From positions 654,942,468-655,002,467 of the forward strand of contig NC_081409.1 in the NCBI RefSeq assembly GCF_030272615.1: a DNA stretch of 60,000 bases. Reading direction: 5' to 3'. The position numbers were made by a program, and so were the translations under genes. This DNA is from Cryptomeria japonica. Taxonomy: Eukaryota > Streptophyta > Pinopsida > Cupressales > Cupressaceae. This document shows positions 11,028 through 21,770 of this stretch, one piece after another. Every line of letters begins with the position of its first letter. Position 1 is the first letter of the stretch. Below the pieces are notes generated by a model, which made no database searches, was not told where the DNA came from, and saw nothing but the letters and a program-made list of their open reading frames with translations.

Positions 11028-11318
11028 GGAATAATCCTTAGAGGGTATGGCAGAAAAGTGAAAATCATACATTCTACCCTCGGTTGATGGTAAGAAGTTA
11101 TATTTCTTCTTTACTAGCAGATATGTTAAGATTTCACTTAACTGGCAAGCATTAAATATGGTTGTTGGAGAATATTTTGGTTATAACATTGGAAACCCCT
11201 CATTTCAAATTCACCAAGCATTCAAACATTCGAAGAGCATGAATTGAGAAAAGACATTTGAAAGGCGAAGTAGTAAGGCATTCAAGGATTTTAAGTTAAA
11301 AGGTATTTATCTTTCACA

Positions 11319-14254
11319 ATGGCATCTTCATCTTTTGTGCCTAAATTTATTGCAAACCCTACTATGGTAGAGAATGTTAAGCGCCCTAGACCCAAGTTTA
11401 AAATCATTCCTGAGATTGCGAAGAAAGATGATTCCATCAGAGCCTTTTCTAAGATTTTGAAGGGACTTGCATTTGTCGAAGACCTGAGGATTTATATTCA
11501 CTACAACATAGAGAATTTAGGGTCCGATGACTTAAATAACATGTACAAAGATGTTATAACTAATGAACAATGTTTAGTTAAGTCAGACAACAAGATTGTA
11601 GAAGATTTAGGATTTGTTGACATTCTGAACATTCCTGAATTTCTGGATAAGATAGTTCATCTTGTACTAAGTAGAGTTTATGGGGAGTTCATGTGGCTAG
11701 ATTCTATTTTTAAAATCTCTAAGGAAGAAATCAAGGTTGTCATTGGTTTACCCTCAACCGGTATTAGGCCTGACAAAAATAAGAAGACACTAAACAAGGG
11801 TGTTATGAACTTAACTGGAGCTACATATGACAAAAGATCTCTTAGGGTTAACGATATCGATTATGCAAATGTGAAATATGTTAGCGTGGTGTTTGGATAC
11901 AGAGTTACACATGCAAATAGATTAAATTATGTCTCTAGTATATATATTCACAGTGCATATGAGATGGTCAAGAACAATGTTAGAATTGACATTTGTGAAT
12001 GGCTTAAGGATGAGCTGATAGATAACTTGAAAAATATTAAGGTGATAAGAAGGGAACATTCCATTTTGGCAATCTACTAGTATGTTTAATGCTTTACTTC
12101 ACAAAGGAGATACCCAACATTGGTCATAAGGACTTTGTATTTAGCATCCTTCTTGGTAGACAGATCATGGAAGGTATTACCAGCATTGGCACTAATAGTG
12201 ATAACATTGTACCAGAATACTTCAAGAATTTTCAACCAAAATGAAAGCTAGAGAAAGGATACCACAGAGTATTGTGGATAAGTATGGCAAGGAAATATGT
12301 TTTGTAATCAAAAGAGATGAAACATGGATGGAAGTTGTTGTTCCTAGAACTATCTAGATAACAGAAATGGGATACGAGGTTGATCTAAATGTTCTTGAGG
12401 CTTATGCTAAGACACTTCTTGATGCACCTAGGGGACCTTCTAAATAAATTTTTGGCAATGCTGACACTATTGAGAGTGTTTTTCCAAGGCAAAAGAAGAG
12501 AAAAAGAAGAGAAAAATTCATCAGAGATGCATCCAAGATAGCTAAAGAAATTAAGGAAAAGGTGATGAACTTAAGTGGTATTTCTGCTAGTGAACTGGAA
12601 GGACTGGAACCAGTAGCTCATGTTTCACCAGTTGTCACTTCTTATGATACAGACAATGGTAAGGCAGAAGAGTTCAAAATAGTTGTAAGGAAGAGGAAAC
12701 CTTTACTGGTACCTTCTCCTTCTCCTAAAAAGGAAATAACTTTAAGGAAGAAGTAATAGGCTATAAGGGAGCCCAAGAAGTTAACTCTGAAGAAGAAACA
12801 ACAACCTAAGGCACCAGATACCCTTACACCAGAGGAACTAGTAAATGAGATTACACAAGAAGGTAATCTTAGTAATGTAAACAAATTTTATCATTCTTTC
12901 AAGAATTCGGACAAGGAGACAACAGAGGAAATCATTAGTTTACATCTTGACATCTACAAGAAAGTTCTAATTGAAGTTGTAGAAGATTTACCAAATTATT
13001 TATACTTAAGGTTAGAAGCTAAAAGATTATCAGTAATGGAGTTGGATAAGAAGCTTAAGGTTGAAGCATTGTTGGTTGTTCACCCTGTAAATTCCAAATA
13101 GGAGATTGATGAACTGATTGCTGAAGCCAACGGGTCAGTTTTTGTGAGTGGTCACCAGTAGGTTAGTCTAATGGCTGGGAGAGTAAAAGAGATAGCAGAT
13201 GAAATTGCTAATAAATGGGACATATTTTTTGTAGAAAACGAAAAGAAAGAAGAAAAGGAGAGATAGAAAATGGAGAAGTCATATGGAAAGGTATATCAAA
13301 AATATAAAGGTAAGGGTAAAATTGGTAGTGTTCCTAACATAACCATCAAGGATAACCTTCCTCCACCAGCACAGGATACCTCACCAATACCTACAGAGGC
13401 ACCTGTACATATAGATAGTCAACTAGATAAGGAGACTGAAGAAATAACTCATGATGATACTAATCTAGATTCTGAAATTCTTTTCACCATGAATGTAGAT
13501 ACACAGGACTTCAGTATTGTTGTGGATAAAGAGACTGCAGAGGTTAAGATAGCTCATGCTACAAATTTTGAGATCTTTGAGTCACCGGCTAACACTACTG
13601 ACTCTCAGAACATTGAAATACTGACGGAAGCTAAGAAACCCGACACTGAGAAACTAGCAAAATCAGAGGTAATAACAAAAAGTGAGGAACCGACAACAAC
13701 TATAAATAAAGAAGTAAATGTTGGAAACAAGGAAGAAATTGTTAAGGTAATTGGTCAAGTGTCTGATGAACAAAGAGTTATTGCAAAACCAAGCACACCC
13801 ACTGCAGATTTCAGACCTACAAATGTAATAGATGTTCTTTTGGATTCAATAAAGAGGATTGTAGATTGAAACGCCTTAGCATTCAAGGCAATTGATGATA
13901 CATTACCTATTTTCAAAATGATTGCTCCGACATGTAAGATAGATTACATTGATGGTTCTTTGGGTAAATTGGATGCATTATCCAAATTTATTGACTCAAA
14001 TGTTCTAACTATAGATAAGGTAAATGAAGGAACTATTAAGGAAATGGTGAATAAAGAGAAAGGTGAATACTTTGACAAAGCTATCAAAGACTATAATAAG
14101 CATATTGATACCTTATTACCGGTACTTAACTCAACAATTTTGGAATATAATGATCTTTATAAAGAAGCTTGCAAGCCTCACCATCTAACTGAAGACATTG
14201 ATGAGGAGATTAAGAAGACACAAAAGGAGATAGATGATATAGAAGATAATATGA
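11319..14254 (+). pseudogene. ORF2 of the non-autonomous family, unknown function
   Basis: ATG at 11319 (MASSSFVPKFIANP). The first 253 codons are open. A 1-nt frame change near 12045 and another near 12230 follow, then stops at about 12357 (TAG), 12445 (TAA) and 12757 (TAG). The N-terminal ~400 residues align over their whole length with the intact ORF at 32644-33846 at roughly 60 % identity by eye. Shared blocks include FKIIP, GFV(D/E)ILNIPEF, EF(M/L)WLDSI and RSLRVNDI. The rest (12560-14254) is Lys/Glu/Thr-rich with a long helical stretch (KEIDDIED near the end). It is interrupted at 14254 by a solo LTR and resumes at 15331 for about 20 codons. No enzyme motif recognised. Confidence 0.75.
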
Positions 14255-15330
14255 TGTTGGTATTTTGGATGTGTTGCATTAGTTTTGTCATTGATGTCAA
14301 CACCTGTCAACACTTATCAGCACTTGGAGATCTTTGGTTATGTTCATTGGCATGTTTAGTGACTTATGCACAGTCACTGGTATTTGGTTCACCGATAGGT
14401 TATATTGGTCACCGGCACTTCGAATGACTTGGATATTACTTGGTTATGTCAAAGACATTTTTTGATCACTTGGTTTTGGCAATTTGGTTATTGGTCTAAT
14501 CAGGTTTGCTTATTTTCTATTACCGATAAATAGGTCTAAGTTATGGACCGACAAGCATATCCATTCTAGATCAGCACAACACGTCATAAAGATGATTTAT
14601 TATTATTGTAAATGCATTGAGCCGACATGATGCATCACATATTGATTCATTTGTAATTGATTTGTAATTGATTTTATTGTAATATCTTTTAGTGAGCTGA
14701 CCTACATATTTGGTCTTAGGTTTCGGTATATATGTAAGATCTCATTTATGAGATTGATATGGGAATGTAAGGAAGTGCAAAAAGGATTGTAATAAGGTAT
14801 ATGCGAATATAAGAAGAGATATACATGCATACATCATTTGAATATTGAAGGAAGGTTTTGAGAACATAATCAAAGCTTAACCAGTACTGAATCCAGCATA
14901 TGAAGATGCTATTTTGAGCAGTACATTATCATTGGATTTAACCATCCAATTATAGTCAGTTTGACTCCCATCTTGTGATTGAGCAGTGAGCTCTAGGCAG
15001 TTGGCCTTTCTGCATGTGTAGACCCCTTATTGTACACGCATAATATATGCAGTAGTATCATCTGATTGTGGGTAAGTTTTCCCACTATTTTTTTTTCCCT
15101 TATAGGATTTCCACATACAAATAACTATGTTATGTGTTGTGTATGTTATTTGTGTTTCTGTTTCATGGATTAAACTTTACCAGTACTGTTATTAACTGCT
15201 AAATTGTCTACTGACATTAAAGTTTGGTCTACCGGCATTATGCATTAAGTTTGATTAAGTTGTATTTGGATTAAAATTAATAGACAATTAATTCACTCCC
15301 TCCCCTCTCAGTTTCCTTCGGTACCTAACA
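14255..15330 (+). mobile_element. Solo LTR with TATGA target-site duplication
   Basis: 1076 bp, TGTTGGTATTTTGG at the start and GGTACCTAACA at the end, flanked by TATGA at 14250-14254 and 15331-15335. It has no internal region. It shares with its host LTR the segments around AAGATGCTATTTTGAGCAG and TGAGCAGTGAGCTCTAGG, so it is a diverged relative that inserted into ORF2 of the host element and later lost its body by LTR-LTR recombination. Confidence 0.95.
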
Positions 15331-15713
15331 TATGATAGGTTCTACAAAACTTACCTCAGTTTTTTATCAAGAAATGGCAGTTTTTGAGGAAAACTAGAGA
15401 AACTAGAATAGGAAAAAGAAAGGATAAGGTTGAAGGCCCGGGAGTTGAAAAAAAAACCTGGTCCAATATTGGACAGTCTTATAACTCAGTGGGTTGAGAT
15501 AACTAAGGAAACAATTCAAGGAGAGCAATCACCGAAGCAAGAGATGCACTATCTGACAGGAATGATCTAGCAGACAGAAACCATTATTTCTGATAGTACC
15601 AAATTCATGCATAGCCTGAATATAATTGTGGCAGATATTTTTTAGATTTTACTCAACCGATTACAGGCTATGAGGTAGTATTATGACTCTTTTTGACATC
15701 CTTTGTCATTGAT

Positions 15714-15867
15714 ATCAAAGGGGGAGTAGTATGGAGAAAAAGGCACTGAAAAGATCACTTGCTCAAGGGGAGCGCACTTTTTTTTGGATCAGTTTTGGAC
15801 TTCATTTTTGGAGAACAGTTTTTTGGGTTTTTCTCATGAGTGTTGCCATCAATGCCAAAGGGGGAGA
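15714..15867 (+). other. Duplicated polypurine tracts
   Basis: ATATCAAAGGGGGAGTAG at about 15714-15731 and ATGCCAAAGGGGGAGATTG at about 15853-15871. The second ends immediately before the 3' LTR (15869) and is the priming PPT. The first lies about 140 bp upstream in a similar context (TTGTCATTGATATCAAAG versus TTGCCATCAATGCCAAAG), so the segment carrying the PPT appears duplicated. Confidence 0.85.
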
Positions 15868-15868
15868 T

Positions 15869-16229
15869 TGTTGGCATTCTACACTCACATGAGAATGGTT
15901 GATATTGTCATTGATGACAACCAAGCGGTAACAGGATTCTACAGGTTCACCGATAACACAAACATCATCTACCGACACCGATAGACACAACCAAGTTCAT
16001 TCATCGACATCTAGTTTACACCAGCAACGAAGCATACCGGCACTCAAGCTAACATGAAATAAAGTTTTGTTTATATGAATTGTATTGTAATGTAATTAAT
16101 TATCTATAAGCCGACATGATGTATTGTAAAGACTCATATATGTATGAGATCTTGCAGGTCATTTTGAGATGTTAGAGATATGTGATAGAGATGTAAAATA
16201 TGAGAGCAAATATTTGTATATGCATTTTG
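15869..16229 (+). repeat. 3' LTR, truncated
   Basis: Matches the first 361 bp of the 5' LTR (8956-9316), ending with TATGCATTTTG. The next base starts a different minus-strand LTR end (TGTTATGCCC). The remaining ~524 bp are not seen elsewhere in the window. Confidence 0.95.
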
Positions 16230-17744
16230 TGTTATGCCCAATATGGAAGGCTAATGTACTGAGAGGGATGGGGTGAATCAGTACTCCAAAAAATTTCTTG
16301 AATAATAACTTTACTGTTATGCATAAACCGAATAGTGCAATAACATAATATAAAGCTAAAGTAAATAGATAACAATCATACATGATTCACTCCATAACAC
16401 ATATATTTTGGTTACGTAGAAACTCTTGGTTAGAGAGAAAAACTACGGTGGAGATGGCACCCACAACTTCACTACTGCAATAATAAAGAGTGCTCAGTTA
16501 GAGCTACATGTTTAGCTATTTTTGATAGCTTACCCTGTTAGGAGTATCAGGATCTGTTAGATCTATCTTGCTAAAGGATTTCACAACACTTAAACTAAAT
16601 GTTGCACCTGGTTAGAGGCTTTACAATTTATAGACTTGGTTAGAGTCTTTTACCCTGTTAAAGGTTTCTCTTACAACTTCACAATATTACAATAAAACCA
16701 TTAAAAATTTCTGCAACTTTACATATGGAATGTTATAGCAGATTCTATGTGCTCAGAATAAGATTACCTTGCTTATAGCATACCTCGGTAACCCATATAG
16801 TAACTTAGTAAACCCTTCTATTTACTCTGTTCTTCGACTGTTCTCTAAAAACCTTCTTGGTGACCTCTTTGTCTCTGTAACACTCTTCTTAAACTCATGC
16901 ACACACCTCTTTAACTCTTAGCTCATGCTATATAAATAGATCTCTTATGACGGTGATCCTTTCATTACTTTGATCTTACAAATATGATTTATTGAATGAA
17001 TAACCATGCAAATTATTTCATTGGTTAGATGACATCAAAATCATACACAATCTTTAAGTACAATTTCCAATGTGATAACAGTTAGATGTGCCTCAATCTT
17101 GTAATACATTTTCATATGCATGGTAACACATTTCACTCGGTGTATATCAACTCGATGTGTCATCTTTGCTGCTCGGTAGACATGTAAAGATACTCGGTAG
17201 ACAGCTCAGTGTATATTGCGATCTGTGACTGCTTTTCTTTTGTAACCGACTAGACTGTGCATACCAACTGAATATCTCGGTAATAGATAACCGACTAGAG
17301 TATATAGTATAACTTTGACATAAAACTAATGGCAATCTGATAAGTAGTACCAATCTCTCCTTTTGACATTAGTTGAGATGTTTGACAAAAACTACTTTCA
17401 AAGTTATAACTCAAAAATCTATATACTTGCAAAATTTGACTATACTGACAGTATATACAATAGTCAATAATATAATATATCAGATATACTCCCCTTATCA
17501 ATATACTGTATAAAACCCTGATTTTGCATGCTCAGTGATCTATTTTGTACTTTTCTTACTATCCTATACATTGTGCGGTTTACTGCTCTTGGATACTCTG
17601 CTTACTCTGCTCGGTATATTCCCCCTGTATACTATACTCCGAATACTATACCATTCTCTCAATACTATATCACTCCCCAAATATATTGTATTACTCCCCC
17701 AAGATTGTATCATATTACTATATCATTCCCTTAGTACTGTAACA
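16230..17744 (-). repeat. 3' LTR of the 16230-19603 element
   Basis: Minus strand TGTTACAGTACTAAGG at 17744 to TTGGGCATAACA at 16230: inverted ends TGTTA/TAACA. The start of U3 holds PPT-like repeats (about 17600-17744). The interior (16530-16680) has many degenerate copies of a CCTGTTAAAGG-type block also seen in the Copia LTR at 23181-24336. Near the end is CTGATTCACCCC, the same layout as the other LTRs here. Confidence 0.85.
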
Positions 17745-17762
17745 TATTGCTCCCCCTTTTTT
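17600..17762 (-). repeat. PPT and PPT-like tandem units at the U3 start
   Basis: The PPT at 17749-17762 reads AAAAAGGGGGAGC on the minus strand just before the LTR start. Inside the LTR, units of about 25-30 bp follow that again carry GGGGGAGTAATAC, GGGGAGTGATATAG, GAGAATGGTATAG and CGGAGTATAGTATAC. They look like degenerate tandem copies of the PPT-LTR junction. Confidence 0.65.
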
Positions 17763-17799
17763 GACAAACATCAAAACTTAATTACCATTCAGGGGTGGT

Positions 17800-19600
17800 A
17801 ACTGATCAAAAATGGATTTGTACTTGGTTCGAGCTTCGGTGAGAGAAACAGAGAGTGCATCCTTTACACTATCCATTAAAGAATTATGCACTTGAATATT
17901 AGCCAATAATGATATTAAGCCATCTAGAGTGCTTCCCTCTTGAGTAGTAGATAAGTATGTGGCTCAGTTGATCTATTCTTGGACGGATGAAAGATGAGGA
18001 AGGAATAATGTCTGAAGGGTCATTATGTCCATCCTGATCTTGTGTTCTTCATTTCTTAGGTCCAATTGTTGAGCCATGAGCTGTTGTAACCTTGTATAAA
18101 AATTCTGAACTAAATTTGGCTCGATGGTCAACTTTCTTGAGAGATCAGCGATCTCTTTCTCAATTGCCTCTGTTTTATTCTTAATGTCTTTAATGAATAA
18201 AGAAAATGTGAGGAGTTTCTGAAATAAATAAAGAATGTGCTTGAGTTGAGGGGTCAACTCAGCAATAACTTTGACAAGTTTAACTTTGCCAATAGCTATA
18301 GCTTTCTGTACCTCTTCTATCATTTTTGCAATGAGCTCTTTGTCTTTCAGCTTGCTCAAATACTCTGATGCATCTTACTCCAGATGTCTCTATCTTTGTT
18401 AGGAGTTCATCTAGTTGAATGTGGATGGCTGCATCAGTTGATATTGTAGCTTCAGGTAGCATATCTATTAGGAGTTCTTTTACCTTCTGAAGTACTTTAT
18501 TTTTCTTTTGAATGGCCATTTGCTTCTCTTGTTCAGCCTTTTCTTTGCATAGTTCATCGAAATCAATGAGTGCTTGCCCTTTCAATTTTGATATGTCTAC
18601 ATTGGGCATCACTATTGGTTTTGACAAATCAACTTTAAAACTATGCTTTTTCATCTTCTTTTCTTTACCTTTCACTGATGGAACTAATACAAGGGCTTGT
18701 GAGGCTTGATGACCCTCGGTAGGTTGCTCAGTGGAGGCAACACTTTGATCGGTTCCCTTAGCCTCTGTAGAGTCCTTCAGTGTCTCGGTACTTGGTGTCT
18801 CAGTTGCAACAGTCTTAGTGTTAGAAGGTGATTGAGATGTCTGTTCTTGAGTAGTACCTTCTCCTTTTGTAGACTTGTGACCTTCAGTGCCTTGATCCGT
18901 GTCATGGGGGGTTTCGATTGAGACATGTTGCTTGACTGGTGGATAAGGCTGAACTTGTTCCAAGACTGATTCACTAGATACAAGTTTTGCATATGCAGTG
19001 CCTTCTATCATTTCTTGTTCTGGTGCCTCTGAATCCATGACATCTTCATCTATTTGAATGGTGTCAGCAGGGTCTTGTTCGGTAGCATCAGGACCTTGCT
19101 CGGTGACATCAGGATCATGCTCGGTGACATCAATAATTTCAACTTTAGCTTGCTCACTGGCATCCTTGATTTTGAAGATTTCTTGCCACTTTGCTTTTGT
19201 CTCATTTTCCACTTCAATATATAGCCCATTCATAAGTTTTAAGGCTATCTATTTGACAAGAAACTTTGAGTTGTAGGTTGTCAAATGTTCCTTTATTTCT
19301 GCGACTAACATGTCAGGAAATAAATGAACCAGACTTCTCTCTCTGATTTGTTTCTCTGAGTCCATTGCATACTTCCACCTATTATCAATATGCTGATACA
19401 GTTCATTTGGAAGTGACTTAGCTAGTTCTAATGGAGCTAACCAGAACTTTAGAAGTGTGCAGATGACAGCTTCTTTAATTTGTCTCTTCTCATCATTGTT
19501 CCTGGTTTCATACTTGACATATCTAAATCCTCCAAATCCACCATATTCTTTCAGATTAGCACAGAAGTTTTCAACACTATGTATATTTACCTTCTTGCTT
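17800..19600 (-). pseudogene. Acidic, coiled-coil-rich ORF, unknown function
   Basis: Readable from about 19590 (KKVNIHSVENFCANLKEYGG), through QIRERSLVHLFPDML, into the open frame 18280-19233. That frame has an acidic Ser/Thr/Gln-rich middle with a heptapeptide repeat (three 21-bp units at 19070-19132). A Lys-rich segment follows (KKHSFKVDLSKPIVMPNVDI) and then a helical region. After a frame change near 18300-18360 it continues to 17973 with a coiled-coil-like tail. No catalytic or metal-binding motif is visible. By location, composition and adjacency to the PPT it is the counterpart of ORF2 at 11319, though I cannot align the two confidently. Confidence 0.6.
19070..19132 (-). repeat. 21-bp x 3 in-frame tandem repeat
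   Basis: Three adjacent 21-bp units (19070, 19091, 19112) encode DVTEHDP, DVTEQGP and DATEQDP in the acidic ORF. The unit length keeps the frame. Confidence 0.9.
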
Positions 19601-19603
19601 TTC

Positions 19604-20625
19604 TAGAATCGTGCAGTAATGCCCACTGCATGTGCAATGTCCGGTCTGCTATGTACCACATAGTGCAATTTACCAATCATTGATCGGTATTCTTTCTCAT
19701 TTACCAACACTGAGTCATCCTCCTTTGATAGTTTAGAACCGGTCACCATCAGTGTACCAACCCATTTGCTGTCTTCCATGCCAAAGGTCTTAAACACCTC
19801 TTTGACATATTTGGATTGAGTGATAAAGATTCCATCTTTCATTTGTTGAATCTGTAGTCCAATGAAGAACTTAATCTCCCCTATAAGTGACATCTCAAAT
19901 TCTTTTTTCATCTCATCTGCAAAGTCATGACTCATCTTGTCATCTCCTCCAAAAATTGTCATCAACAAATACCTCACAGATTAGAATCTAATCTCCTTCT
20001 GACTTCAGGTAGATATTACTATCCTCACTTGTTCTCTCAAATCCAATCTTCACAAGATGGGAGTGCAAGCATTCATACCATGCTCTAGGTGTCTACTTTA
20101 GTCCATACAAGGCTTTATGTAGCCTAAACACCATGTCACTATCTTCTAATAGGGAAAACCCATCTAATTGCTCTATATATATCTCCTCTTCAAGTACTCC
20201 ATTTAGGAATGCAGACTTTACATCCATTTGATATACTTTGAATCCCTTGAATGCTGCATATGCAAGAAGCATACGAACTCCTTCCAATCTGGCTACTGCA
20301 GCAAAAGTTTCTCCATAGTCTTCTCCTTCTTCTTGAGCATATCCTTTACACACCAGTCTGGCTTTATTTCTAACCACAATGTCATCTTCATTCAGTTTAT
20401 TTCTAAAAAACCCATTTGGTGCCTATGACATTTTTATGCTTAGGTCTGGGTACCAAAGACCATGTACCATTCTTTTCTATCTGGTCAAGTTCCTCTTCTA
20501 TTGCCTTGATCCAATCTTCATCTTTATGTGCCTCTTTGAATGTTTTAGGCTCAAATTTAGAGATCATGCAAGAGTTTTCTCTGACCTTTCTTCTTGTAAG
20601 AATTCCTGCTTCCTTGTCTCCTATG
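19604..20625 (-). pseudogene. Copia reverse transcriptase, truncated
   Basis: RVT_2-type RT. The N-terminal part reads [17 protein letters not shown] (about 20390-20450), followed by [11 protein letters not shown] and the first catalytic motif [12 protein letters not shown] near 20200-20230. The second motif FVDD lies near 19955-19965 and is followed at once by a 1-nt frameshift into FGGDDKMSHDF. The frame 19603-19977 continues with FFIGLQIQQMKDGIFITQSKY and SMIGKLHYVVHSRPDIAHAVG and ends ITARF-stop at the junction. The usual continuation into RNase H is missing. Stops also lie near 20090 and 19985. Confidence 0.9.
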
Positions 20626-20627
20626 AT

Positions 20628-21750
20628 CTACTTTGGATCATGATTCAACTTTACATACCTAGGAATGATCTTAGTTGTTTCCTCTTTCTTTTCTTCTTCA
20701 TCCTCATCTTCATTAGCATCAACATCTATCAGTGTAGGAGCACTGTTACTAGTGCTAGGTTGTTTTGCAACCGGTTCCCAGAAGGTTACTACCAGTTCAT
20801 CTCCTACTTGCTCACTGTCGGTTTCCTCAGATTTCTCAAAGGTTTCATCAACTCTAACATTGATGATTTCAAAAATTCTCTGAGTCCTATTGTTGAAACA
20901 TTTGAGAGCTTTTCTCTTTGTGGAATACCCTAGGAATATTCCCTCATCACATTTAGCATCAAACTTGCTCTGATGTTCACTCCTCTTGATATAACATTTG
21001 CTACCAAACACTCTAAAGTAGCTTACCACTGGTGTCTTACCGGTCCAATACTCATAAGGTGTTTTATCCTTACCCTTTTTTATGAGTACCCGGTTCATTG
21101 TGTAGACTGCAGTGCTCACTGCTTCTCTCCAAAAGGTGTGAGAAACCTTCCCTTGGATCAACATAGTTCTAGTTGCTTCGACCACAATCTAGTTGTTCCT
21201 CTCTACTAGGCCATTATGTTGTGAAGTCCGAGGGGCAGACAGTTGTCTCTTGATGCCATTCTCTTCACAGTATTTGTTGAATTCACTGGAAGTGAATTCT
21301 CCTTCTTGATCAGTTCTTAAGAACTTAATCCTCTTACCACTTTATCTTTCAACTAGTGCTTTGAAGGCTTTGAACTTTCCAAAAGCTTCAGATTTGTCCT
21401 TCAAGAATGTGACCCACATCATTCTTGAGCAATCTTTAGTAAGAATCATAAAATACCTATCTCCCTGCACACTCCTAGTTTTCATAGGACCACACAAATT
21501 AGTATGCACAAGATCAAGTAAATTGTCTGCAGTGAAAGATTTACCTTTTAAGGTTGAGGAAGACATTTTCCCCAGTTGACACTCTCTGCACAAAGGATTT
21601 TCTAGTTTGCTTAGCATAGGAAATCCTCTATCTGTCTTGATCTTACTGGCCTTCACAATATTATCAAAGTTTACATGGCAGAGTCTCCTATGCCATATCC
21701 AGCTATCATCAAACTTAGCCATTAGACATGTACTGACATTAGCATTTAGC
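20628..21750 (-). pseudogene. Copia integrase, inactivated
   Basis: The GAG-pre-integrase zinc module is in 21342-21722 (WHRRLCHVNFDN, CRECQLGK). In the catalytic core the first Asp block, normally HTDLCGP, reads HTNLCGP (about 21490-21510), a D to N change. The second block RTDQEGEF (about 21275-21300) is intact but lies past a stop near 21340, and SQHNGLVER with the catalytic Glu follows. C-terminal part 20628-21185: TFWREAVSTAVYTMNR, KTPYEYWTGKTPVVSYFRVFG, then a Glu/Asp-rich linker to RT. Would catalyse integration; not functional here. Confidence 0.9.
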
Positions 21751-21770
21751 TGAAATAGGTTACCTTTGGT

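Larger units (their letters stand above)
8956..16229 (+). mobile_element. Non-autonomous LTR element with Gag-like ORF and unknown ORF2
   Basis: 5' LTR 8956-9840 (TGTTGG...CTAACA), initiator tRNA-Met PBS at 9843, a Gag-like ORF, a long unknown ORF, duplicated polypurine tracts, and a 3' LTR at 15869 that stops after 361 bp. No protease, integrase, RT or RNase H motif is present in the 6-kb interior. In architecture it resembles TR-GAG elements (terminal-repeat retrotransposons with a GAG domain) plus a second ORF. The two LTRs differ at roughly 9 % of 361 positions by my hand count. A second family member lies at 32540-36096. Confidence 0.85.
16230..19603 (-). mobile_element. 3' half of a second non-autonomous-type element
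   Basis: Minus strand: a long broken ORF (about 19600-17800), a polypurine tract at 17749 and a 1515-bp LTR (17744 to 16230). The other end has no LTR. At 19603 the sequence passes directly into the RT of a Copia element, so the 5' half is missing. The ORF has the style of ORF2 of the neighbouring family (acidic, helical, low complexity), but the LTR is of another family. Confidence 0.7.

Noticed and set aside
17528-17801. Three overlapping plus-strand frames of 65-88 codons
   Set aside because: Produced in all frames by the repeated LTR start; low complexity and opposite to the element.
20379-20933. 184-codon plus-strand frame rich in Phe/Ser/Leu
   Set aside because: Antisense to the Copia integrase-RT linker. 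Hydrophobic only because the sense strand is Lys/Glu-rich.
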